A DNA stretch of 64,000 nucleotides from NCBI GenBank assembly GCA_015680685.1, contig MNCI01002923.1, positions 652,872 through 716,871 on the forward strand, in the 5' to 3' direction. This document shows positions 10,894-21,119 of this stretch, piece after piece; position 1 is the first letter of the stretch, and each line of letters starts with the position of its first letter. The notes under the pieces were generated by a model. That model saw only the letters and a program-made list of their open reading frames with translations, ran no database searches and was not told the DNA's origin. A program made the position numbers and the translations under genes. This DNA is from Gnetum montanum (lineage: Eukaryota > Streptophyta > Gnetopsida > Gnetales > Gnetaceae).

Positions 10894-13800
10894 CTAGATG
10901 TGGTACTGCTTCAAGTACATGTGATTCACCAGGTTTGGAAGTTTATTGCTGTTTATGTCTGCTAGCTTGAATGATCCATTGCCATATGCCTTAACGACCA
11001 GGAAAGGGCCTTCCCAGCTTGCAAAGGATTTGCTCACTAGTTCACAAATGACCTTAAGAACCAAGTCTCCTTTCTTGAGCTGTCATTGATTCCAGTTGTG
11101 ATGATGCTTCTGTTTCTGCTTGTCTTGATATTTTTTGATGTTGTCAAGCATTTGGATACGTTTCTCCTCTACTAAGTCTAGATCCACAATTCTGGACTCA
11201 TTGTGTTGAGTCTCATTTATAACCATGGAGAGGACCATCCGTAGTGAGGGAACCTGTAGTTCAAGTGGCAACACTGCTTCAGATCTGTAGACTAGGCTAT
11301 AGGGTATCCTATCGGTAATTGTTCTACATGTCGTGCGATAGGCCCATAGCACATAGAGGATTTTTTCATGCCATCATTTTTTGTTGCTAGTGAGCATCGT
11401 TTTGAGAAAATTGATAGCCACCGTGTTTGTTGCTTCTACTTGACCATTTGCTTATGGGTAATAAGGTGAGGAAAAAGATTACTTGATACCAAGATTATTG
11501 TAGAAAAATTTTGTTTCAGTATTACTAAATTGTGGTTCATTATCAATCAAAATAGTCATGAGAAGCCCAAACTTGGTTACTATATTATCCAAGATAAAAT
11601 GGAAAACCTATTGAGATGTAATCTTTCATAGGGGAATAACCTCAACCCACTTCATGAAGTACTTAGTGGTGGTGATAATGAAGCTATGTCCTACGGAAGA
11701 CTTAGGCGTGATGGGACCTATGATGTCTAGCCCCCATTTTTGGAATGGCCAAGTGATCTGTGTAGTATGTAATTCAGTTGGTGACATGTGTATTAGATTT
11801 GCATAACGTTGGCATGTGTTACATGTCTTAACCTTGGTAAGGCAGTCTCGTTCCATGTATGGCCAGTAATACCCTAAGCGTTTGATTTTATCAGCCATGG
11901 CTCATAGGGCTATGTGTCCTCCACATAGGCCCTCATGGACTTCACTAACTATGCTTTGCACTTGGTCATTATTAACGTAGGTTAACAATATGCCATCAAA
12001 AGAGTGCCTACATAGAGTACTATCTCTGATGATGACATATTGTCTGGCACGCTTGCGGATTACATCTTTTTGTGTAGGTATTAACTTGTGCGATGGTTCA
12101 CCATGCAGAAGGTAGGTTTTAATGTTGTCATACCGTTTTGGCATTCCTCCAGTACTTAGAGAAGAGATTTTCATTGCTTGAATGACAAGGTCTGTACATT
12201 CCATCATTAAAGTAGGCAAGGTGACAAACAAATGTGGTGGCACATTTAAAGCTAGCATAGCTAGTGCATTAGCTACAGTGTTCTCATTACGTGGCATGTG
12301 CCAGATGTCATTTGTTGTGAATTATTTCAGAAGATCTTTAGCCATATCGTAGTAGGGCTATAGATGCATAGCCTTGCAGGCATAGATCCTTATGATTTTA
12401 TTGACAACAAGCATCGAATCGCCTCGAATTACTAGGTGTTGGATGTTGAGTTCTCTGGCTACTAATAATTCCTTGAGGAGCCCTTTGTATTCTGACACAT
12501 TGTTCATATAAGGAAACACCAGGCGATAAGCCAATGGGCAAACATCCTTAGGGGAAAGCATATTGACGACGATGGAACTACCACCTCTGGCAGTCAAAGC
12601 TCCATCGAAATATAGTATTGCTTCGAGGCCTATTGATATAGGGCTTAAAATATGTACACATTCGTCAGGAAACTCTGGCTCTATCATGGCTTGATTGTTA
12701 ACAGGTGATGTTACAAGCTAATCAGCTATCGCTTGGCCTTTCATGGAAGATTGGCCAATATAGTGTAGGTAAAATTCTACTATGATGGCTTTCCAGTAGG
12801 CTATCCTACTAATCTTGTATAAATTATTTGTAATGGCTCGCAGAATTTTGTTCTTACAAATTATGTTAACTTAGCTACGGAAACGATAGTGCCTACACTT
12901 TTTGAGTGCAAACACCAATGCCAAATAGTTATGCTCTACTTCATTGTACCTCATTTTGTATGCAAATAGAGTGTGACTTAGGTAATAAATAGGGATTTTC
13001 AACCTGTTGTTCATATTTTGGAACAATAATGAAGCTATAGACACATCTGAGCTTTCTAGGTAGACGTAGAAAGGTTGATCCCTTTGTGGTGGGAAAACTG
13101 TTAGCAAATGTAGCAGCTCTTTCTTTAGGTTTTCAAATGCACACTAGTAGTCCTCAGTCCATTCGAAGTTAATACCTTTCTTGAGCAAATGTTGCATAGG
13201 ATGTAATTTGTCTGTTAACTTCGAGATAAACCTCCTGATAAATTGTAACCTACCCTGCAACCCACATAGTTCTTTGAGGATTGTAGGTGGTGCTAGGTTA
13301 ATGATGGCCTTAACCTTGTCTGGGTCGACTCGTATGCCAGCCTCTGATACCACAAACCCCAACATGGTTCCAATTTTGACTCTGAATACACATTTTTTTG
13401 GGTTGAGCCATAGGTTGTGCCTGAGACATCATTTAAGGATTAACTCTAGGTTCTCTAGGTGATCTTCTAACTTCTTAGATTTAACAACTATGTTGTCTAC
13501 GTAGTCATTCAATCTCTGTAAGAGGTATTCACTAAAGATATACATCATGGCACGTTGATAAGTTGCTCTAGCATTTTTTAGCCTGAAGGGCATCATGGTA
13601 TAATAATAAGTTCCCCAGGGGGTCATGAAAGTTGTAGTCAGTTGATGTTCTGGGTTGATCTGAATTTGATTATACCCTGAAAACCCATCCATGAAGGATA
13701 GTAACGCATGGCTCACTATTGTATCGATAAGTTGATCAATACCTAGTAATGGGAAATTGTCCTTAATTGTTACCTTGTTCAGATTGCGGTAGTCTATACA

Positions 13801-14361
13801 GATGCGTATTCCTCCTGTCTTCTTAGAGACAACAACAATGTTCGATACCCAATCCGAATAATCAATTGTGCGGATGAAATTAGCTTGATATAGCTTAGTG
13901 ATTTCATCACGCACTGCCAACATGATTTCAAGCTTAATCTTCCATGTTTTCTATCTAACCACTTTGATATTTAAGCCTAACACAATGTTGTGCTGTATTA
14001 GTCATGAGTCTAAACCTGGCATGTCTTCATACGACCATGTGAACACCGCAATGTTATCTTGGAGCACTTAGGATATGTTGCTTTGAGTTTGTTGGTCAAG
14101 GAGGGAACTAACCTTTAGAGTTTTGCTTTCTCCTTTGTGCGTAACCATAGAGACTTCAGTGAGGGAATCCTCGGTTACATCACTCACCTCCAAGTCTAGG
14201 GTTCAGGCCAAATGTTTTGGCCAATCTATGGATACTTCTGAGGTTGCAATGGTTGCGCCACTGGAGAGGGTGTTGGTTCATATCATTGCAAGATTAGTCT
14301 ATCTAAAAGTTTCCTTGTATGGGCCTGTTAGGGCTAGGGGTGCAAGTAAAGCTTTTTCCAT
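10894..14361 (-). pseudogene. pol: Tat-2 pol (RT, RNase H, integrase), one frame with nonsense mutations
   Basis: From ATG at 14361 to the stop at 10894 there are exactly 1156 codons, and every large open piece is in that one frame, so decay is by point mutation rather than indel. RT (about 13960-13150): KVTIKDNFPLLGIDQ, MDGFSGYNQIQIN and the active site NDYVDNIVVK, where the usual YVDDI carries D to N in the second Asp. RNase H: about 13107-12360, with FDGALTARGG and the second-half RGDSMLVVNKI. Integrase: CGGHIAL near 11905, zinc residues CNTCQ, WGLDIIGPITPK, and VNHMYLKQYH at the end. No chromodomain is seen. The start follows a splice-acceptor-like site. Confidence 0.9.
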
Positions 14362-14390
14362 TTGCGAGCTGACCTGCAAAAATGCCAAGA
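14359..14390 (-). promoter_or_regulatory. Splice-acceptor-like site before Tat-2 pol
   Basis: Minus strand TTGGCATTTTTGCAG ends at 14374, with the ATG of pol 12 bp beyond. Tat-1 (TCATTTTGGCAG at 33269) and Tat-3 (AAGTTTCCAG at 63026) have the same arrangement. This would fit removal of the protease-RT gap as an intron. I could not identify a conserved donor. Confidence 0.55.
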
Positions 14391-14454
14391 ATAGAAGTTG
14401 TTACATTATTTTTGTCAACCTATTGAAATGATAGAAGGTTTTTTAGAGGTTCAT

Positions 14455-14720
14455 GTTAAAGAGGTTTCTAGTTTAAGGTCTTAGCGAACCATTACAATAT
14501 GCACAATTTTTAAGAAAACAACAAGCCACGTTTCCTAGATATTAGTGTAAGATTTCTATGAACTATGATGAAAGGTATAATGTGGTGTGTCTAGCATGAC
14601 AATACAACTAATTTAGGATTTTGTGTAGACCGTAGTTAATGTGACCAGATTACAAGACGATAAGTTATGCGTTAGTTTAGGGTCTTTTTAGACTGTCATC
14701 AATGCGATATCTATAAGATT
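14455..14720 (-). repeat. Tat-2 repeat cluster upstream of pol and of the antisense gene
   Basis: Degenerate copies of the AGTTTAAGGTCTTAGCGAACC word (plus strand), at about 14468, 14600 and 14672. It corresponds to 32745-33135 in Tat-1 and 63085-63245 in Tat-3, but is more decayed. Confidence 0.55.
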
Positions 14721-14819
14721 AATGGTGTGATATTCACACTTCATGTCGCACTGACATGCTTGCATTTCGGGAAATTTTCATATTGATCATACATGAAAAT
14801 AGCTAGTTTCAACCATCAC

Positions 14820-14834
14820 GTTTATATGTATATG
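14820..14834 (+). promoter_or_regulatory. Possible decayed TATA box of the Tat-2 antisense gene
   Basis: TTTATATGTATATGG lies about 105 bp before the exon-1 ATG. Tat-1 and Tat-3 have clearer TATA boxes in this interval. Weak alone. Confidence 0.3.
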
Positions 14835-14936
14835 GTTCATCGTCAAAGCAAACTGTAAATGTCACGAGGTTGAGTTAGGCTAAGGCAAAAGGAAAGAAAA
14901 AGTAAACGATTTTGCGAAGATTGTTTAGGTATAACC

Positions 14937-15055
14937 ATGGCACCAAAGACCAAAGGCAAACATACCAAGTTGGTGGGGATCAACGAAGTACAGGAAAGCT
15001 TGGGGTGAATTTCAAAGGCATGAGTCAAAACTTGGGAGGCTACTTCACTTGCTCA
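14937..15055 (+). pseudogene. Antisense gene exon 1 (Tat-2)
   Basis: 119 bp, ATG to donor GCTCA|GTAAGTC. Encodes a Lys-rich start and QESLG, matching KESLG in Tat-1. Two in-frame TGA codons. It ends in phase 2. Confidence 0.7.
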
Positions 15056-15208
15056 GTAAGTCATTTTTTACCTTCCTTGCATGATTTTTGTTTTCATTGT
15101 CATGGTGTCATAATTGTATTTGTTTCAAAGATGTGCATTGTGTTAGGTGTTAATACCTACCTATGTTTGCTATGTTACTGGAGTTTGAAATATTACCCCT
15201 ATTGCTGT

Positions 15209-15448
15209 TGTTAGAGGCAGACCTTGCACCGTCGCAAGGGTTTGGGTAATCTTGGATAATATTGTACAAATACAATACATAGCTAGTCAGGAGTCTAGGT
15301 ATTGTACCTTTGCATAGTGCAAATTGGGTTTCATTGCCTTTCCCATAATGGATACATGTTATGTTGGGGTAGTGTGCATTGTTACTTTTATTGTCATTTT
15401 TAGAGATAGACCTTGCACTTTCGCAAGGGTTTGGGTAGTTTTGGTAAT
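15209..15448 (+). repeat. 45-bp direct duplication in intron 1
   Basis: GACCTTGCACCGTCGCAAGG at about 15220 recurs as GACCTTGCACTTTCGCAAGG at about 15410, each followed by GTTTGGGTA. Intron 1 (15056-15612) otherwise shows nothing. An open frame on the minus strand across it is a by-product of the duplication. Confidence 0.6.
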
Positions 15449-15612
15449 GCATTTCTAGTGTAACGTGCGATTTTCGATGAGTCAAGTTAACAGAAACCTC
15501 AATGTTGCGTAATGGACTCTTGTGAGCCTCTATTTTTTTATTTTCTATTTGGTTCTGATGTTGTTAGTATGTCTAAACTATTTTTTTAATGGTAGTGCAT
15601 TTTATTGTAAAG

Positions 15613-16062
15613 GATTACACTAAGGCCCATCCTAATCATCCTGGACATTATGCACATTTTGTGCTGCTTACATGTCCCTATGGCTAATGTTCCTCCTCTC
15701 CATGCTCATGTAGGGGGAGAGGCAGTTTGGTTCTGGAAAGGCACACAAGAGTTTCTATAGTTTTTGTTGCGTAACTTTAGCATGATCATTTGGTCACAAT
15801 TGCTAGCTGAAATGGCAGGCATTATCTTGGAAACGATGCTAGTTGGATCATCACAGAGTATCTTAACGTTCCTGGTGGACAAGTCAAGCGAGGTTGCAGG
15901 TGGGAGGGATCATGAATAGAGTGTCAAGGATTTGAGGCACTTATCTTGGATTTGGGATATGCCTAGGTTTGACTATTATCATGCCTACAATATGCTATTC
16001 ATAGCTCATCATCTCATGACCTATTTTCAAAATCCACCTCGCCTCATGTACTATGCTGGTGG
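15613..16062 (+). pseudogene. Antisense gene exon 2 (Tat-2)
   Basis: 450 bp, the same as in Tat-1. Begins with a hydrophobic run (RPILIILDIMHILCCLH), then MANVPPLHAHVGG, EAVWFWKGTQEFL and FQNPPRLMYYAGG. Ends GGTGG|GTAAGTG. Two in-frame stops. Confidence 0.75.
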
Positions 16063-16148
16063 GTAAGTGTTTTCAAGGTGTTATGATGTGCTAACTGTTG
16101 GTTGATTTTGCGTTAGGTATAAATAATTGTCTACATTCTGTGACGTAG

Positions 16149-16423
16149 GTTTTTTATTAATGCGGATGGTCTCTAAGGTGATACAGGCATGTTATCTACT
16201 ACTGAAACAACCATAAAGGAGTTCACTTCCATCAACAATGTGCGTGTTGGTGTCCTGAGACAACTAGGATTTGAAATCCAACACTACCCTATCTGGTACA
16301 CCAAATTCTTTTCCAAATGTAGAGATGCTAGATGGCTAGATAAGGAGTGGACTTTGGATCATCCCATCACCATTGACAATGTGTAAGTGAGCATTCCACC
16401 ATTTCCCTTGTCCTTTTGACACG
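16149..16423 (+). pseudogene. Antisense gene exon 3 (Tat-2)
   Basis: 275 bp after GACGTAG. Encodes FFINADGL, then EFTSINNVRVGV, YPIWYTKFFSKCRD and RWLDKEW. Matches Tat-1 exon 3 (YPTWYFRLYDKCKE, DWLDKGW). Ends in phase 1 at CACG|GTAAGTT. Confidence 0.75.
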
Positions 16424-16529
16424 GTAAGTTACGCTACGGTGATCAACTGTGTGACCCTACAAAGTGAGAACAATGTGTAAGATTTTATTATTTTTCTATT
16501 TTGTCTAACTTGTTGTTTTATGTTCATAG

Positions 16530-17576
16530 TTAGGGAATCATGGGAGGTCATGGTGATGGCTTCTAGGCATGAAGTGAGCAGTTTCTTCTTCCGTTATGGT
16601 GACATAAAAGAAGTGCAATGTTGGCTCTACCACGGAGTGACCCCAGCTGCCATAACTAATAATGTTCGGGAAGCTGGACTGATGGACCTATTTCTAGCTA
16701 TAGCCGCCAATGTCACAGTAGCTGAAATGTTAACCCTAGTTGACTCCTTCAGTGAAGAAGCCAAGCATCTTCACATGTGCATGCATAACGTGCGTGTGAG
16801 TTTTGATATTAACACTCGACTATTCACCAAATTTTTTGGCATTCCTTCTAATGGTCTTCCAGTGGAAGAAAGGTCAAAGAGAGGTTCCAAGCATTAGAAG
16901 GACATAGAGGAGTGCGTAGGTGTTAAAAAAATTGAAAGGCATCCTCGCTAATAAAATCAAGCTAGAAGTTGCTAATACCATTTATCCCCTCTTTCGAGCT
17001 CATGCTTTCCCTAGGCTACTCTCCCAAGGAAGAGTCCTTGGCATAGAGTAGGCTTGGATCATGTGGGAGGTTATTAAGGAGGGGACATGGTATAATTGTG
17101 TCAGTTACCTTGTTGAAGGCCTGCAGGCTAAAATGGTCAAGCTTCGCAAGAAGCTTGAGTCTCATTTCAACATGCATTTTGCCTTTTTATAGCTTGATTT
17201 TGACATTTTTCTGAATTCCTAGTGGTTCACAGGGATGGAGTCTGGGTGCAGCAAGACTGTAACTAGATTTCCAAACTATGGATTTTCCAAGTCTTCCACA
17301 CCGTCTGATCCCAATATCCCCTTGAAGGTATCAGGAAGTCATTTTCACTAATGACTAAGAATCGGGTGGTGCCTCCCATGCAAGGCCAAGATAGCGTGGG
17401 TGAGGCGTCCCCTTCTTACATAGGCAATGCGTTGAGAGGGAAGCACCTAGTAGTAGAAATAGTAACTTGATCAGTTTAGTGGAAAAAGCACCATTCGGCT
17501 GTGGAGTCCTCTGGCCTAACTAGTGAAGGGGGAAAGAAACTGCGAATTAAGTTACACAGGAACGATCCTTTGGCTA
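16530..17576 (+). pseudogene. Antisense gene exon 4 (Tat-2)
   Basis: The longest exon. The first 120 codons are open (SWEVMVMASRHEV, MDLFLAIAANVTVAE, TKFFGIPSNGLPVEE). A stop follows and then, near 16925, a frameshift; later codons align with Tat-1 (LLSQGRVLGIE, WIMWEVIKEG, KKLESHFNMH). The last codons IKLHRNDPLAS match KLCRTQPPID. It keeps about 75-80 codons missing from Tat-1. Confidence 0.7.
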
Positions 17577-17720
17577 GTAAGTAGAAGAATGCATGGTTAG
17601 TTTATGCATATTACTTTACATATAGACATCGTTGCGTCACGTAGCGCTTGTGAAAAGTAAGTAAAGTTTTTGTTTTTCTATGTTGTTTTGTTGTTTTATT
17701 AAGTGTGATGTGTTTGACAG

Positions 17721-17988
17721 GAAAAGGTAAAGATGTAGAGGAATTGACCCCTGAAATGGGGACTATAGTTTTGTAGCATGGAGAAGGGGCCCTAGTTCTG
17801 GAAGAGGAGGCCCCTGTTAATAAATTAGGCAGCACATAAGCTCTTGTGCCTAAAGGGGATATGGGTGTAGAGGACACCGAGGTCCTTTTGGATGAGCCTG
17901 AAAAAGAGAAGCGGTTTGTCATTGGTGAGTTTGACCTTTCCTCAAAGGGAAATCCTCCCGCTACTAACCTTGATGGCTTTGTTGAATT
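17721..17988 (+). pseudogene. Antisense gene exon 5 (Tat-2)
   Basis: Follows TGTTTGACAG. Acidic (VEELTPEMG, VLEEEAP, LLDEPEKEKR). The Tat-1 exon is longer and starts with a Glu run. The donor is mutated here, so the end is approximate. Confidence 0.6.
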
Positions 17989-18064
17989 GAAGTTTTATGT
18001 TATTGTAACATCTCAATTTCCTTTGTCTCTACTGTGCTATGTTTGACTCATTTGGTTTATGTAG

Positions 18065-18205
18065 TAAGCACTTATGATAATAGTAGTGTACCTTTGTCAG
18101 TAACCCCAACTCAGCATTGGGGTGAGACTCCTAATAAATTCACCTTTATGGTGGGCATTGTGAATGATATGATTGGTCACCTAGAGTGAATCGATCCTAA
18201 GATTG
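18065..18205 (+). pseudogene. Antisense gene exon 6 (Tat-2)
   Basis: Follows TTTATGTAG. FTFMVGIVNDMIGHLE matches ITFMQGIIDNMINHLR in Tat-1. Ends ATTG|GTATGTT. One in-frame TGA. Confidence 0.65.
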
Positions 18206-18291
18206 GTATGTTACTTTTTTTATGTAGGAATCATTGAAATTATGACATTACGTTATTCTATTGTGTCTAACTATTATTTTTCATGTTATAG

Positions 18292-19112
18292 GATCTCACC
18301 TCAAATGGGATCCCAAAGAGCCCATTAACATAGATACTATCCCTGAACCCTCACCAGAGGTGACTGAAGTGCCACGCAGCGTTTACGATGAGATGCGTAA
18401 ATGTATGTTATGCTCGACCCGTTCTCTATGGGAGTGTCAAAACGTCAACGAAGATCTTTGGAAGAGGTTGCAGAAAATAGAAAAGGAGAATGTGGCCCTA
18501 ACCATTAGGGTTGAGGACCTTGAGTCCAAGAATGCATTTTTGCAAGCTCGAGAGACCAATGACGAGAATTGGTAGATAGCTATGATCGACTACAGCCGTT
18601 ATTGGACGGTTGTCAGAAACAATGTCCAAGCCAGCTGTGAGCTCATTGAGCAACAGATGCAAATGGATCTCCTAGCCCAGAAGAACCAAGATAAGAAGAA
18701 TTTCAACATGAGGGTCCAAGAATGGGGGCAGGCACAGAAAGACCATAAGCACATGTATAAGTGAGAAAGTGCTACCTACTACCAACATTACAGGGATTCT
18801 ACGATTGAAGTGCAGTCCCTTTAGCTATTCCTCAATGTCATTGATGCTTCTGGAGCGTATGAAAAGTTCCAGGAGCAAGTGACAGTAAGTGCCTCCCTTG
18901 AGAGAGAGATAACTCTCCCTGGCGGGGAGACTACTGTCCCTTCTTTCTTTCTTGAATTGACTCGATGGATTCTTGTGGAGAAAGGAAAGGTAAAGGCTGG
19001 AACTGATCTGGGAGATGGTGTTTGGGCTGAGCTCACTGAGGATGAGATCATGCGACTCCTGTTAGTTAGCCTGGAATAAATTCTTTTTGCGGCCGATGTA
19101 GGACCTTCACAG
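18292..19112 (+). pseudogene. Antisense gene exon 7 (Tat-2), coiled-coil-like
   Basis: 821 bp, exactly the Tat-1 length. Starts HLKWDPKEP; then SLWECQNVNEDLWKRLQK, a heptad-like run EKENVALTIRVEDLESKN, IDYSRYWTVV, IEQQMQMDLLAQKNQDKK and KDHKHMYK. Ends GPSQ at TTCACAG|GTAAGCC. Three or four in-frame stops. The best conserved exon between copies. Confidence 0.8.
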
Positions 19113-19191
19113 GTAAGCCATGTTATAGTTGTATTACTCTTATGCATAATTTTGGTGGCGATGCTAATGTATGTTTCATGTCAAATCATAG

Positions 19192-19494
19192 GGTCAACAC
19201 GAAGAGGGTTCTCATGAAGAGGAGCATGATGGAGATGATGGCCCTCACGAAGAGGATCCCCATGAGATGGAGCCCCGTAGAGAGGATCATCTTTACGAAG
19301 AAAATGCATGTGAAGAGGAGCCTCATAGAGAGGGTCACCCCCACAAAGAGACACCATGCAAAGAAGGTCCTTATGAGGATGATCCTCATGGGGTAGAGGT
19401 GGAGCTAAATGACGCAGATGGAAGTGGTAACAAAAAAATTTTAGTTTTTTATTTTATGAAGGAAAACGTATTGCTAGAAGGTTACACATTTTAG
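19192..19494 (+). pseudogene. Antisense gene exon 8 (Tat-2), acidic repeat tail
   Basis: After CAAATCATAG the frame is open for 100 codons to TAG at 19492. It holds about ten degenerate units of the type HEEDPHEE, rich in Glu, Asp, His and Pro. The Tat-1 exon 8 is only 141 bp, acidic but without this expansion. Confidence 0.75.
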
Positions 19495-20135
19495 GCCACT
19501 ATGGGCCACTAATAGTTTAAGGCCATTTTGGGCTGGGCCATCATAAGCGTAAAAGGGTAAGAAAAATTGCCAATTTTAGGCCGTAGCAGACCGTAACTAG
19601 TTTTAGGCCATTTCGGGCCAAACCATCATAAGCGTAAAAGAATAAATAGAATTTCTAATTTTAGGCCATAGCGGGCCGCAACTAGTTTAAGGCTATTTTG
19701 GGTCAAACCATTGTAACTGTAAAAGAATAAAAAAAACTGATAGTTTTAGGCCGTAGCGGACCACAACTAGTTTAAGGCCATTTCGGGCCAAACCATCGTA
19801 AGCGTAAAAGAATAAACAAAATTGCTAGTTTTAGGCCATAGCGGGCTACAACTAGTTTAAGGCCATTTCAAGCCAAACCATTGTAAGTGTAAAAGAATAA
19901 ACAAAATTGCCAGTTTTAGGCCATAGCGGGCTACAACTAGTTTAAGGCCATTTTGGGCCAAACCATCGTAAGTGTAAAAGAATAAAAAAAATTGCCAATT
20001 TTAGGCCATAGCAGACTGCAACTAGTTTAAGGCCATTTCGGACCAAACCATCGTAAGCATAAAAGAATGAACAAAATTGCCAGTTTTAGGCCATAGTGGG
20101 CTGCAAGTAGTTTAAGGCCATTTTGGGACAAAATG
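19495..20135. repeat. 85-bp tandem repeat after Tat-2 protease
   Basis: The word AACTAGTTTAAGGCC, or a close variant, recurs at 19510, 19595, 19680, 19765, 19850, 19935, 20020 and 20105: exactly 85 bp each time, seven and a half units. Each unit has two GGCC-containing blocks (AGTTTAAGGCCATTTCGGGCC and AGTTTTAGGCCATAGCGGGC) with an A-rich spacer. It corresponds to the 36-bp repeat at 27610-27805 in Tat-1. Confidence 0.92.
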
Positions 20136-20240
20136 CATATGAAAAATCGTAATAAGGATAATGCAACAAGAAAAAGCATAAATTGCATAAAATTAGACAA
20201 TGTGGACTAGTGTGACATGCCACGCCAATGTGTTTCTTTG

Positions 20241-21119
20241 CTAGCTCCATAGTTGCTTCTTGATTATCTTTAGTTTTGGTGATGCGTATGGACAAGGAGG
20301 CTTATTACAGCATTCCTCTATGCTACCATCTTCTCCCTGGAAGGGTATTTCAGCCTAAGTCAAGATTTCATTGGCCACTACATTAGCCTATTTAATTATT
20401 TGGGCAAGGGTTTGATCTTTGGGGATCTCAATCTCTGAACCCTGTTCCATTTTCACATTGTTAACTTCTTGAGGGGTCATCTTATCACCATGGATGATCA
20501 CTTCCCCTCTTACATAGGACAAGTGAATCTCTTGATGAATGGGTGATTAGACTACCCTTAATTGAGCCAACCAAGACCTCCCTAAAATTAGGTTGAAATA
20601 GGGAATCTCCTTGACGACAATGAAAATTACATTTGTGGGGAATTGATCCCCTGCTACAAAATTGATGTGTACCATTCCCTTGACTTGCACTCGTGCCCCG
20701 TTAAATGACTTCAAACCTGAAATTTTTGTGGGATTGATCTGGTTGAGAAAACCTAGTTTTTCCACTATGGGGAATGGGATGACATTGGCAGTGGCCCCGT
20801 CATCTACGTGTACTCTCTGGATTCTGTGCTGGCCAACTTGGATAGTGATGAACATGGACGCTGTTGTTACCTGACCCCTTTCTGGGTCATCCTTAATGGA
20901 CTCATCATGAAATGTTAGTTGAGAAGGCCGTGGTTGTTTAGTAGTGGGGGGAAGCATGATTAAATGGATTTCTTCTTCATCCACTAGTAAGCTCTCGTCC
21001 ATGGGTATGGACAATAACATGCGAACCATGGATTCATGATGTTTTTGTGATGTCATCAGCAAGTTATAGAGGCTCAATGTTGTATTTTTCTATTTAAGAG
21101 CCTGCTTAACTTATGTAAA
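20241..21119 (-). pseudogene. Tat-2 protease region
   Basis: Open from 21077 to 20547 and in the same frame to a stop at 20241. Catalytic block VHVDDGATANVIPF, flap region GLKSFNGARVQVKG, final strand FNLILGRSWLAQL. The aspartic protease cuts gag-pol in the particle. Near-identical order in Tat-1 (26626-27486), where both copies end in an IKKQL segment. The usual D-S/T-G triad appears here as DDG, as in some plant Tat elements. Confidence 0.85.

Larger units (their letters stand above)
14937..19494 (+). pseudogene. Antisense eight-exon gene carried by Tat-2, function unknown
   Basis: Exons: 14937-15055, 15613-16062, 16149-16423, 16530-17576, 17721-about 17988, 18065-18205, 18292-19112, 19192-19494. 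All introns but the fifth show GT at the donor and AG at the acceptor, and reading phase is kept across most junctions. The same structure is on the minus strand of Tat-1 (32429-27976), with exons 1, 2 and 7 identical in length. The predicted product is about 1,140 residues: a basic start (MAPKTKGK), a hydrophobic stretch, Trp/Tyr-rich middle exons, a coiled-coil-like exon 7 and an acidic tail. In-frame stops and a frameshift in exon 4 make this copy dead. I do not recognise the family. It lies between protease and RT, opposite to gag-pol. Confidence 0.8.

Noticed and set aside
15150-15485. 111-codon minus-strand frame
   Set aside because: Lies in intron 1 of the antisense gene and owes its repeats to the 45-bp duplication; no counterpart in Tat-1.
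16530-17576. Exon 4 of the antisense gene as a plant mobile domain or transposase
   Set aside because: A few Leu/Trp-rich words look similar in style, but no diagnostic motif could be aligned; left unassigned.
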